A stretch of 64,000 nt of DNA from an uncultured Clostridia bacterium (GTDB lineage: Bacteria; Bacillota; Clostridia; TANB77; CAG-508): positions 1 through 64,000 of the forward strand of contig CAKPLZ010000001.1 of NCBI GenBank assembly GCA_934167835.1. Reading direction: 5' to 3'. Below the pieces are notes generated by a model. It saw only the letters and a program-made list of their open reading frames with translations. It made no database searches and was not told the origin of the DNA. The position numbers were made by a program, and so were the translations under genes. Below, in pieces: positions 37,381 through 45,542 of this stretch; positions within the stretch are counted from its first letter, which is position 1; each line of letters begins with the position of its first letter.

Positions 37381-37776
37381 ATGGCAGAAAAAACTTCATT
37401 TATTGGAACAGGTAGAAGAAAAAATTCTATAGCTAGAGTTAGATTAGTTAATGGAAATGGTTCTATTAAAATTAATGGAAAAGAATTAGATGAATATTTT
37501 GGTGTTGAAACACTTAAAGTTATAGTAAAACAACCTTTAGTTGCTACAAATACTTTAGATAAATTTGATGTTATTTGTACTGTAAAAGGTGGCGGAATTA
37601 GTGGTCAAGCAGGAGCTATTCGTCATGGTATAGCAAGAGCTTTATTACAAGTAAATTCTGAATTTAGACCAATCTTAAAATCAAGCGGATTCTTAACAAG
37701 AGATGCTAGAATGAAAGAAAGAAAAAAATACGGTCTTAAAAAAGCAAGAAAAGCACCACAATTTTCAAAGAGATAA
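37381..37776 (+). CDS. rpsI: Ribosomal protein S9 (uS9)
   Basis: 131 residues. 30S subunit protein whose C-terminal tail (KKARKAPQFSKR) reaches the P-site tRNA; GTGRRKNSIARVRL marks the N-terminus. One base after rplM. The three CGG triplets are all out of phase (GGC GGA, AGC GGA, TAC GGT), showing that NNC-GGN junctions are read normally. Confidence 0.97.
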   Translation: MAEKTSFIGTGRRKNSIARVRLVNGNGSIKINGKELDEYFGVETLKVIVKQPLVATNTLDKFDVICTVKGGGISGQAGAIRHGIARALLQVNSEFRPILKSSGFLTRDARMKERKKYGLKKARKAPQFSKR

Positions 37777-37801
37777 TATGCTTTTTCATACAGAAATTAT
37801 C

Positions 37802-37837
37802 AAACCTCGAAAGTTTCAATACTTCCGAGGTTTTTTC
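37802..37837. terminator. Terminator after rpsI
   Basis: ACCTCG...CGAGGT hairpin with T tract on the plus strand; A-rich on the other side, so it may also serve the convergent gene at 37853. Confidence 0.8.
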
Positions 37838-37852
37838 ATTTTATGTAATTAT

Positions 37853-38071
37853 CTAATACTTAATAAGTATATCTCCATCCTCAACTTTAAAAATTTTATA
37901 AATTTCGTTCAAGATGCTTTCATCAGTTATTACTTCATAATTATCATTTAAAAATAGTTCTTCACCTTCTAACACATTCTGAACTCTATATGTTTTCATT
38001 CCTTCTAGAAGGAAAATTTGTGTACACATATATTCTTTATCATCAATTTTAATTTTATCTGCTACTTTCAT
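37853..38071 (-). CDS. Small hypothetical protein
   Basis: 72 residues from the ATG at 38071. Soluble, beta-rich and acidic (DDKEYMCTQIFLLEGMKTYRVQNVLEGEELF). Unknown. If the shift rule holds, the upstream HExxH gene ends 17 bases inside this gene, so the two are translationally coupled. Confidence 0.65.
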   Translation of the reverse strand: MKVADKIKIDDKEYMCTQIFLLEGMKTYRVQNVLEGEELFLNDNYEVITDESILNEIYKIFKVEDGDILIKY

Positions 38072-39432
38072 TATTAATATTCCTTTCATTTTTGGCTTGT
38101 TTGCAATTTTTCTGTTTTATTATTTCATGTTCTTTATTTTTTTCAAATTTAGAAATTTTGCCTACAAAGTCTGTATGTCTATCATAATTACTTATTTTTG
38201 CTTCTGGCAACATTTTTTTCTTACCGAGCTCTTTTTATCTTTCCTAAAACTTTACTTAATATAACACTTGGCCTATCTTTTAGTGCCACATTTTTTATAG
38301 GATATTTTAAAAAGCTTTGATATAATTTTTCTATTAATTCCTCATTATCATAATGTTTTTGCTTACCTTTTTGTTGTTGAATTTTTACTCTTTCTTTGCA
38401 CTCTGTTTCATAAAGCTTTGTTAAATATTTTGCATCAAATCCTAGTTCTAATAGCTTAATATAAATGTTTTTATTGCTTTTTATTTGTAATTCTGAATTT
38501 TTTATATTAAACTGGCAAAATAAATTTTTTAGTGCATTTTCCTTATTATTTTGTTCAATACATAACCTTGCTAAATCTGTTAACATATTATCAGAATTCA
38601 TTCTAATATCATTAAATCTATCGTTAAATAATACCCTAGAGAAAGTTTGTAATGAATCAATTTGTAAAATAATATTTTTTCTTTGATTTTCGCGTTTTGA
38701 AAAAATATATATTGAATCTAATATTTTCCCAAAGCCATCTCTATATGCTTCAGAAGGAATACTTCTTAATTTATTTGCAACTAGCTTTTCATATTCAGCT
38801 CTTGCATCTGGTTCAAATTGTATATTTGCTAATTCCACCTTACTTATTCCTAATGAACTCAGTACTATCTTTGTTGCATTTTGCATATTCTCATATCCAA
38901 AATACCCATTCCTTTCACTATCCCCATATTGTAATCTAGTTGCATTAACAACTTCTGCAAATTCATCTATTATATCATCCTTAGTAAAAATCTTATTATT
39001 TATGATTATATATTCTTGTAAACCAGCATTTAGTTTATTTTTCTTTTCTAAAAATTGTATAGAATGTCCCTGCTCATGCATTGCCTTGTTTATAAACTTT
39101 TCTATTTCTTCTTTATCAAATTTCAATATGCTTTTCAAATCATCTACATCAAAAAAAATATATATTCCTTTTTTTACAAAGTCATAAGTAGTTTCCCCTG
39201 CTCCTATTTTACGTTTTTTAAATAAGCCTAACTTTTTATACATATTAACAAACCTAATGCTTACCACTTTTTTATACCTATTAACCGCATTATTTAATTT
39301 TTCATCATTCCACTCTAATTGATCTGCTAATCTAAAAAAGAATTCCTCAATAATGGGAGCAAAGCAGCTATGCAATCCATTCTTATTAATCACTTGTTTT
39401 ACTAATTTTTCAATTTTACTTCTTTCAACCAT
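38055..39432 (-). CDS. HExxH zincin-like protein with C-terminal extension through a CGG +1 site
   Basis: 458 residues with the shift, 403 without. The HExxH motif HEQGH (with SIQFLEK after it) suggests a zinc metallopeptidase fold; nothing else is recognised. The last 0-frame codons are AGA-GCT-CGG-TAA. Skipping the C avoids the stop and gives a further 55 codons with no stop, ending at TAA 17 bases inside the next gene. The extension is basic (GKKKMLPEAKIS...). Substrate and location are unknown; no signal peptide. Confidence 0.7.
38224..38226 (-). other. CGG +1 shift site directly before a stop (HExxH gene)
   Basis: GCT-CGG-TAA. Dropping C gives GCT-GGT-AAG and a 55-codon open extension in AT-rich sequence, where chance stops are frequent. 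Confidence 0.75.
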
Positions 39433-39768
39433 TATTTTCACCTAATTTATTATATCATATATTTTGAAAAAAAGCAGCTACAAAAAGCAAAAGAATACAT
39501 CTCTTGCTACGCCGTGCAAAATTAGGTTTTATACCCAATCTAATCTCCTCCTAGCATAATTATACTATGAGATTAGACAACAAAAAATATGTAGGAAAAC
39601 GACATTCTTCTTTGCCATTTTCCTACATATTATTTTACTATTTACATTCCTAGACCTTTTAAAAATTTTCCACTCACTTAGCGTACAAAGTTCACTAAGA
39701 ATACTTAGCTTCTAGTAGTCTACCCTAAAACTACTATAATTTATTTAATTACCGAATTGCCTGCAAGC
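39433..39768 (-). other. Noncoding region downstream of the pilin/FGE gene
   Basis: About 330 bases without a supported gene. It contains hairpin CTAATCTC/GAGATTAG (39539-39576), a longer hairpin with T tract (39583-39630) that should end the pilin/FGE transcript, and unremarkable sequence before the variable gene's stop codon. Confidence 0.55.
39583..39630 (-). terminator. Terminator downstream of the pilin/FGE gene
   Basis: ATATGTAGGAAAA / TTTTCCTACATAT with loop, followed in the minus direction by TTTTTTG. Confidence 0.7.
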
Positions 39769-41058
39769 TTACAGATTTACATAAAGTGAAGAACGGAAGG
39801 AAAGGCCGCTGCTGCTGAGGTCTGGAGAACTGTTGACGCGAAAGTAAGCTGGATAGGTAAAACCATTGTTGCCGTAATCGCCTCCCCTGACAACTCGACG
39901 ATCTGAAGAGATAGACTCTGTAGTCCATTCCCAACAGTTTCCTGCTACATCATATATGTTTTTGGCTGAGTTTCTTTCTGTTGCTCCTGCTGTTAGTAAA
40001 ATGGTTTGATTTTGTTTTATGTCTGTACCATTTGTTACATCTGCTAAACTCCAAGCTGAATTGCTATATATACTTCCTCTATATATTTTATATGTGCCTG
40101 AATCTTTATAATTTCCCCATTCTGTACTGTTTGTTACATTATGTTCTTCATCTTTTATGAAATCTAGCATACTGTCCCAACAAGCTCCAGTACATAACAT
40201 ACTGGTTGCTCCATAATTACTTGAATTATATAATCTGTTTGATAAAGCTACTGCTCCTACTTCTCCAATATTACTCATGCTTTCTCCCCATTTTACATGG
40301 TTATATGGGTACATGTCTTGTTTTATGCCTATTGATGTTCTTTCAGTTGTTCCTTTTGTCCTTGGAGTCTCACTCCCCGCCTCGTATCTACCTATATAGA
40401 ATCCTCCATATTTATATATGCTCTTTGTTAAATTTTTGATTTGACTTGCTATTCCTGTTTTATCATCTGTTGTATTGGGTTCTGTATAAGTAGTACTTTC
40501 AGTAAGGTTGGTACTTCTTGCATTATTTGCCCATTCTGATCTGTAAAAACTTGCTATACTAGTTTCGGTATCTTTTGGTTCTGTAGTTTTATTTACTTCT
40601 ACCGGTATCCATACAAATTGATTATATTTTGTTTTTTCTGTTCCATCCCATTTTACATTTTCTATTTCATTCTCTGGTATATCGTATATTACGAGTCCTC
40701 CATCTATTGATGTTTCGCCTCTTATTCCTGACACAGTAAATCCTGCTGGAATCCATGCTGTTTTGGTACCATCATTGTATTCTTTTGTTTCGGCAAACCT
40801 TTTACCTGCTCCTTCTGGTAATTTTTCTTTACCCTCCAAATAATCTTCTATGCTTGAATAAGTTTTATCCCCTATTTTAATTTCAGCCCCAACATTTGCT
40901 TCTGCATCTTGAGCTGATTTCCAGTTTTTTGTGGCATCTCCTGCTGACTTAAATAGTCCTGTGTTTAGTGCTACACTTATGCTTACTGCTACTAGAATTA
41001 GCATTATAATTATTGTGATTATTAACGCTATGAGCGTTATTCCTTTTGTGTTTTTCAT
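39769..41058 (-). CDS. Pilin-like protein with C-terminal FGE/SUMF1-type domain; candidate DGR variable protein
   Basis: 429 residues. N-terminus KGITLIALIITIIIMLILVAVSI is a type IV prepilin-like signal/helix, so the protein is exported and possibly assembled into a surface filament. Residues about 130-429 look like a formylglycine-generating-enzyme/C-type-lectin fold (FVWIPVEV, YKIYRGSIYSNSAW, VAGNCWEWTTE, RVVRGGDYGNNG). The last 45 codons use NNC codons far more than the rest of this AT-rich gene, the mark of an adenine-mutagenised variable region. No reverse transcriptase or template repeat is in the window. Confidence 0.8.
   Translation of the reverse strand: MKNTKGITLIALIITIIIMLILVAVSISVALNTGLFKSAGDATKNWKSAQDAEANVGAEIKIGDKTYSSIEDYLEGKEKLPEGAGKRFAETKEYNDGTKTAWIPAGFTVSGIRGETSIDGGLVIYDIPENEIENVKWDGTEKTKYNQFVWIPVEVNKTTEPKDTETSIASFYRSEWANNARSTNLTESTTYTEPNTTDDKTGIASQIKNLTKSIYKYGGFYIGRYEAGSETPRTKGTTERTSIGIKQDMYPYNHVKWGESMSNIGEVGAVALSNRLYNSSNYGATSMLCTGACWDSMLDFIKDEEHNVTNSTEWGNYKDSGTYKIYRGSIYSNSAWSLADVTNGTDIKQNQTILLTAGATERNSAKNIYDVAGNCWEWTTESISSDRRVVRGGDYGNNGFTYPAYFRVNSSPDLSSSGLSFRSSLYVNL
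39772..39900 (-). repeat. Candidate DGR variable region (VR)
   Basis: 3' end of the gene above. Codons such as GGC, TAC, AAC, ACC, CGC, GTC, GAC, CTC, AGC, TCC and TTC dominate, unlike flanking coding sequence. It encodes RGGDYGNNG...SLYVNL, where variable residues sit in DGR lectin-fold proteins. Confidence 0.55.
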
Positions 41059-41232
41059 GAATTAAATCCTCCTTAAATTTTATTTTATATAACCTTTTGT
41101 TATATCTATGTATTTTTAAAATTAATCTAAATGTACTAATGGCGGACATGGTAATCCTTCCATATATAGTTTGTACATTAGATTAATTCTTAGTCTTTTA
41201 TATTTTATATATAGCTTGTTTTTTATAAAATT

Positions 41233-41270
<38 letters not shown>

Positions 41271-41427
41271 CCCCAAGGCTTTCAGCGTTTTTCATTGGTT
41301 TGTTTCTCCTTCTTTTTTGGTTTTTCTTCGTGCTTTTGTTTCTAATAAATTTTATATTTAAAGTTTATCTTATTTGTTTATCATTGTCAATACTTTTTGT
41401 ATAAAAATTTTCCTTATAAAATAAAAA

Positions 41428-41452
41428 ACAAAGGAATGCCTACGCATCCCTT
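41428..41452 (-). terminator. Terminator after the DUF1292 gene
   Basis: GGGATGC / GCATTCC hairpin with a T tract in the minus direction. Confidence 0.75.
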
Positions 41453-41464
41453 TTATATTTAAAA

Positions 41465-41773
41465 TTAATCTACAAAATTAAAATCATCTTTAAATTTATC
41501 TTTAAATATTGCAAATACAGCATTTAGTACTTCTTGGTCATCAACTCCAACATAAGATTCTTCATCTTCTGAATCTGTATCTTCAACTTTTAAGATAACT
41601 ACTTCATCAGCATTTTCTCCTTCTTCTGCTGGTAAAAGTACTACATACTCCTCTCCACTATATTCAATTAAATCTAGAAATTCAAATTTAACTTCATTGC
41701 CGTCTTCGTCATTAAGTGTTATAACATTGTCTAGTTCTTCATCCATATCTGGTTTATTATTTTCTAAATCCAT
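41465..41773 (-). CDS. DUF1292 protein (YrzB-like)
   Basis: 102 residues, very acidic. NVITLNDEDGNEVKFEFLDLIEYSGEEYVVLLP is the family core. DUF1292 proteins are widespread in Firmicutes, often near ireB-yqgF, but here the gene stands alone. Function unknown. Confidence 0.87.
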   Translation of the reverse strand: MDLENNKPDMDEELDNVITLNDEDGNEVKFEFLDLIEYSGEEYVVLLPAEEGENADEVVILKVEDTDSEDEESYVGVDDQEVLNAVFAIFKDKFKDDFNFVD

Positions 41774-41894
41774 TTTATATCTCCTTTCAAATTATATATA
41801 TACTTTATATCATATACTTTTATTATTTGCAATAGTTTTAAAAATATTTACCGAATTTTCGTATAAATTTCAAAAATTCCCCCGCCTTAGCCGT

Positions 41895-42075
41895 TTATGA
41901 TAGAAATTTTAAGGACCTGCTCTTACACAGGTGGGTGTCTGCCTTGGTACTCATGGGCTTCTTACTACTAAATTAAAGTGTAAGCATGCACGCCATATCA
42001 AGAGCTTGGGACTCCCTTTCCTTAACTGTTGGTTCTAAAATTTCTGTTCGCTCGCACTATGCAGGGAAAAGATTA
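41895..42075 (-). ncRNA. ssrS: 6S RNA (candidate)
   Basis: No ORF. On the minus strand a closing helix pairs AGAAATTTTA (42038-42047) with TAAAATTTCT (41904-41913). Between them lie blocks resembling 6S RNA: CCCTGC near the 5' end, GGGAGTCCC, GCGTGCATGC, AAGCCCATGAGTACC and ACACCCACCTG. 6S binds housekeeping RNA polymerase in stationary phase. The ends are approximate. Confidence 0.65.
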
Positions 42076-42270
42076 ATTGCTTTATTTAGATTATTCATAT
42101 CTTATCATATAATATTCAGGTTATCAATTTTGTGTGCACCTGATTTTTGAGTTTTAATATATTTTTCCTCAGCTTATCTCTTTTATACTAATTTTTATTC
42201 ACTATTATATACTTTTCTTGACATTAGTGTTATAATTGTTTTATTCAAATTGTGAAAGGAAAGTGTTTTT
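42076..42270 (+). promoter_or_regulatory. Upstream region of pncB
   Basis: 195 AT-rich bases. A TATAAT is present at 42231-42236 with a poor -35 match; a ribosome site GAAAGGAAAG lies before the ATG at 42271. Nothing else seen. Confidence 0.45.
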
Positions 42271-43696
42271 ATGGATACAAAGAAATTAAGCTTAGTTACA
42301 GATTTTTATGAATTAACTATGTCTAATGGTTATTTTGCTAGAAATATGCAAAACACAATTGCATATTTTGATGTTTTTTTTAGAAAAATACCGGATAATC
42401 GGAGGGTATGCTATTTGTGCAGGATTAGAACAGGTTATTGATTATATAAAAAATTTAAAATTTAATGAGGACGATATCGAATATTTGAAAAGCTTAAACA
42501 AATTTTCTGATAATTTTCTAGATTACCTACGCAGTTTTAAATTTACAGGCGATGTTTGGGCTATTCCAGAGGGTACTGTTGTTTTTCCAGGAGAACCTCT
42601 AATTACAGTTAAGGCTCCAATTATCCAAGCCCAAATTTTAGAAACAATGATTCTAATGATAATAAACCATCAATGTTTAATTGCAACAAAAGCAAGTAGA
42701 ATAGTTTCTGCTGCAAAAGGCAGACCTATTATGGAATTTGGCGCAAGAAGAGCTCATTCCGTTGATGCAGCTGTCCTAGGTGCAAGAGCTGCAGTTATTG
42801 GTGGATGTGTAGGAACATCTTGTACATATACTGCAAAAGCTTTTGGTACTATTGCTAGCGGAACAATGGCACATAGTTTTGTACAAAGCTTTGATAGTGA
42901 ATATGAAGCTTTTAAGGCTTATGCTGAAGTTTACCCTGATGATTGTGTACTACTTATAGATACTTATGATACTATTAATTCAGGAGTTCAAAATGCCATA
43001 AAAGTTTTCAATGATGTTTTATTACCAAAAGGTTTTAGACCTAAGGGAGTTCGCTTAGATAGTGGAGATTTAGCTTACTTATCTAAAAAAATAAGAAAAA
43101 TTTTAGATGATGCAGGTTTTAATGATTGTAAAATATGTGTAAGTAATTCTTTAGATGAAAACTTGATAACTTCGCTTTTAGAACAAGGAGCAAAAATTGA
43201 CTCTTTTGGCGTTGGTGAAAATTTAATAACAGCAAAAAGCGACCCAGTTTTTGGCGGAGTTTATAAATTGTGTGCAATAGAAAAAGAAGGGAAAATAATT
43301 CCAAAAATTAAAATTTCTGAAAATACAGCAAAAATTACAAATCCTGGCTTTAAGAAGAGCTATAGATTTTATTCAAAAGAAACTGGAAAAGCACTCGCTG
43401 ACGTTTTAGCATTAGCTGGTGAAGAAATACCAAATAATAATTTTACAATTTTTGACCCACTAAACCCTTGGCGAAAAAAGACTTTACTTAATTACACTGT
43501 AAGACCTCTTCAAGAACATATATTTGAAAATGGAAGCTTAATTTACGAAAATCCTTCTCTTTCCGAAATATCTAAAAAGTGTTCAAAAGAATTAGACACA
43601 TTATGGGATGAAATAAAGCGTTTAGATAATCCTCATAAATATTATGTTGATTTATCTTCTGACCTTTGGAATCTTAAAAATGAAATGCTAAAATAA
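42271..43696 (+). CDS. pncB: Nicotinate phosphoribosyltransferase, one CGG +1 site
   Basis: 474 residues when the C at 42400 is skipped. It makes NaMN from nicotinate and PRPP (NAD salvage). The N-terminus LVTDFYELTMSNGYF and the join RKIPDN-G-GYAICAGLEQ match the family, where the GG is conserved; later FGARRAHSVDAA, LDSGDLAYL and FGVGENLIT follow. PRPP supply is encoded nearby by prs (44446-45393). Without the shift only 57 codons are read before a stop. Confidence 0.93.
42400..42402 (+). other. CGG +1 shift site (pncB)
   Basis: In-frame AAT-CGG-AGG. Dropping C gives AAT-GGA-GGG (N-G-G), followed by 432 conserved residues; the 0-frame stops at TGA within 14 codons. Confidence 0.93.
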
Positions 43697-43706
43697 AAAA
43701 GAAAAG

Positions 43707-43738
43707 CTCTCAGATTATTTAATCTGAGAGTTAAAGTT
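43707..43738. terminator. Bidirectional terminator between pncB and the TPM-like gene
   Basis: CTCTCAGATT / AATCTGAGAG with a four-base loop; A/T tracts on both sides. Confidence 0.85.
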
Positions 43739-44383
43739 TTACAGTTGCCTGTATAGTTCTCTTAAACAGAGTTTTAGTACTGTAACTGTAATTGCAATAG
43801 ACCCTACTGTTGAAACGATGATTATGCTCGCTATAAGAATGATTCGCTTAAAGAAAGACATATCGTCTTCCCCAATTAATTCCGAAAAATTAATTGGTTC
43901 TCTTTCTCTTTTATAGTTCTTTTTTTCTATCTTGGCAATCTCATCCAAAATATGATTTACTATTGAGCTAACATTTTCATTATATTTTTCATCACTGTCA
44001 ACACCAAGAAGTCTTTTAGTATATACAAAGCTGTCAATATCCTTCAAAGAACATCCTACAACTTTTTTCTGCCTTGAAAAGGCAATAACGACAGTTGTTT
44101 TGGAATCTTCCTGCAAATATTCCTGCAGGATAAAATTCACAGTGTTTGCCGCCGTATCCTGTCCACTATAGGTAGCAATAACGACCCTAATATCAGTTTG
44201 GATATCAAAATCGAGTAAGGTTTTTCTTAAATTTTCCCTCGTTTCCTCCGTTAAGTTTCCTTCAATATCATGTACGTACAGGTTTGTGTCAATTCCCGAA
44301 GTCTCAATGGCCATGAGTTTCACCATACTCATGAGTGCAAAAAAAACAAGTAGTATAAAAACTACAGCTTTCTTCCGGTTCAA
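43739..44383 (-). CDS. TPM-domain-like exported protein (TTG start; possible in-frame CGG at codon 3)
   Basis: 214 residues from a TTG at 44383 with an AGAGG site seven bases upstream. Signal peptide (VVFILLVFFALMSMVKLMA), a TPM-like domain (NLYVHDIEGNLTEETRENLRKTL...RVVIATYSG), and a C-terminal membrane helix. The base composition is more GC-rich than its neighbours. If TTG is the start, codon 3 is CGG (44375-44377), which would shift the frame into a stop after six codons; this is the only in-frame CGG not consistent with the rule. A downstream ATG would avoid it but lacks a ribosome site and shortens the signal peptide. Confidence 0.65.
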   Translation of the reverse strand: MNRKKAVVFILLVFFALMSMVKLMAIETSGIDTNLYVHDIEGNLTEETRENLRKTLLDFDIQTDIRVVIATYSGQDTAANTVNFILQEYLQEDSKTTVVIAFSRQKKVVGCSLKDIDSFVYTKRLLGVDSDEKYNENVSSIVNHILDEIAKIEKKNYKREREPINFSELIGEDDMSFFKRIILIASIIIVSTVGSIAITVTVLKLCLRELYRQL

Positions 44384-44445
44384 ATTACAGCCTCTTTTCT
44401 AAATTTTTATACTACTATTATACTATCTTTACATAATTTTGTCAA

Positions 44446-45393
44446 TTATTTATCATATTCAAATAAATCGCCTAAAGGTCTTCCCTCATTTATTCTCTTT
44501 ATTGCTTCTGCAAATAATGGCGCTATTGATACAACTTTTATTTTATCAATCATTTTTTCTGGCTCGATTGGAATTGTGTTTGTAACCACTAATTCTTTAA
44601 TTGGTGAATTTTGAATTCTTTCTATTGCAGGTCCTACAAGTACTCCATGAGCTGCTCCTGCATAAATTTCTTTTGCTCCATTTTCTTTTAGTATGTTTGC
44701 TGCTTCAACTAAAGTTCCTGCTGTGCTTACTTCATCATCAAATATTAAAGCTGTTTTTCCTTTAATATCTCCTATTATGTTTGTTGCAACAGCTCTATCA
44801 TTATTATCTTCTCTTCTCTTATCTATTAAAGCAAGTGGACAGTTGAAGAAATGTGAATATTTATATGCCTTCTTTGAGCTTCCTGCATCTGTTGCTACTA
44901 CAACTATATTTTCTAGATTTTTTGCTGCGAAATATTTTTCTAGTAAATGTTTTGCTGTTAATCTATCACAATTAATATCAAAATATGCTTGAATTGCTGG
45001 ATTGTGTAAATCACATGTTATAATCCTATCAGCTCCTGCAGCTTCTAATAAAGTTGCCATTAATTTTGCTGTAACTGGAATTCGTGGTTGATCTTTTTTA
45101 TCTGACCTTGAATACATAAAATATGGTAATACAACTGTTATTCTTTTTGCTGATGCTCTTTTGGCAGCCTCAATTGTAATTAATAATTCCATTACTCTTT
45201 CGTTTACTGGTGGCATTGTTGTTTGTACTATAAAAACATCTTGATCCCTAACTGTTTCTAAAAATTGTACAAAATTGTTATCATTTGCAAATTTAAATGA
45301 TTCTTTCTTTCCCATTGGTACTCCTAAGGTGTCACATATTTCTTGTGTAAAAGCTTCTGCTGAATTACAAGCAAATATTTTAATATCTTTCAT
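44446..45393 (-). CDS. prs: Ribose-phosphate pyrophosphokinase
   Basis: 315 residues. It makes PRPP from ribose 5-phosphate and ATP. Signature VVVATDAGSSKKAYKYS (flexible loop region) and LIFDDEVSTAGTL (PRPP-binding). Full length. PRPP feeds the adjacent nicotinate phosphoribosyltransferase, as well as nucleotide synthesis. Confidence 0.97.
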   Translation of the reverse strand: MKDIKIFACNSAEAFTQEICDTLGVPMGKKESFKFANDNNFVQFLETVRDQDVFIVQTTMPPVNERVMELLITIEAAKRASAKRITVVLPYFMYSRSDKKDQPRIPVTAKLMATLLEAAGADRIITCDLHNPAIQAYFDINCDRLTAKHLLEKYFAAKNLENIVVVATDAGSSKKAYKYSHFFNCPLALIDKRREDNNDRAVATNIIGDIKGKTALIFDDEVSTAGTLVEAANILKENGAKEIYAGAAHGVLVGPAIERIQNSPIKELVVTNTIPIEPEKMIDKIKVVSIAPLFAEAIKRINEGRPLGDLFEYDK

Positions 45394-45505
45394 AATTTCC
45401 CCCTAAAAATAATAGTAAACATTTAAAGCCTCATACAAGTTAATTTTAACACTTTTTTACATAAAATTCAAGCAAAAGCCATAATATTCGCCAATTTTTG
45501 ACAAA

Positions 45506-45538
45506 ATAAAAAAAGTAGCCATATTTGACTACTTTTTT
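45506..45538 (-). terminator. Terminator after the GH15 gene
   Basis: AAAAAGTAG / CTACTTTTT hairpin with a ten-base loop just after the gene's stop. Confidence 0.8.
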
Positions 45539-45542
45539 TAGT

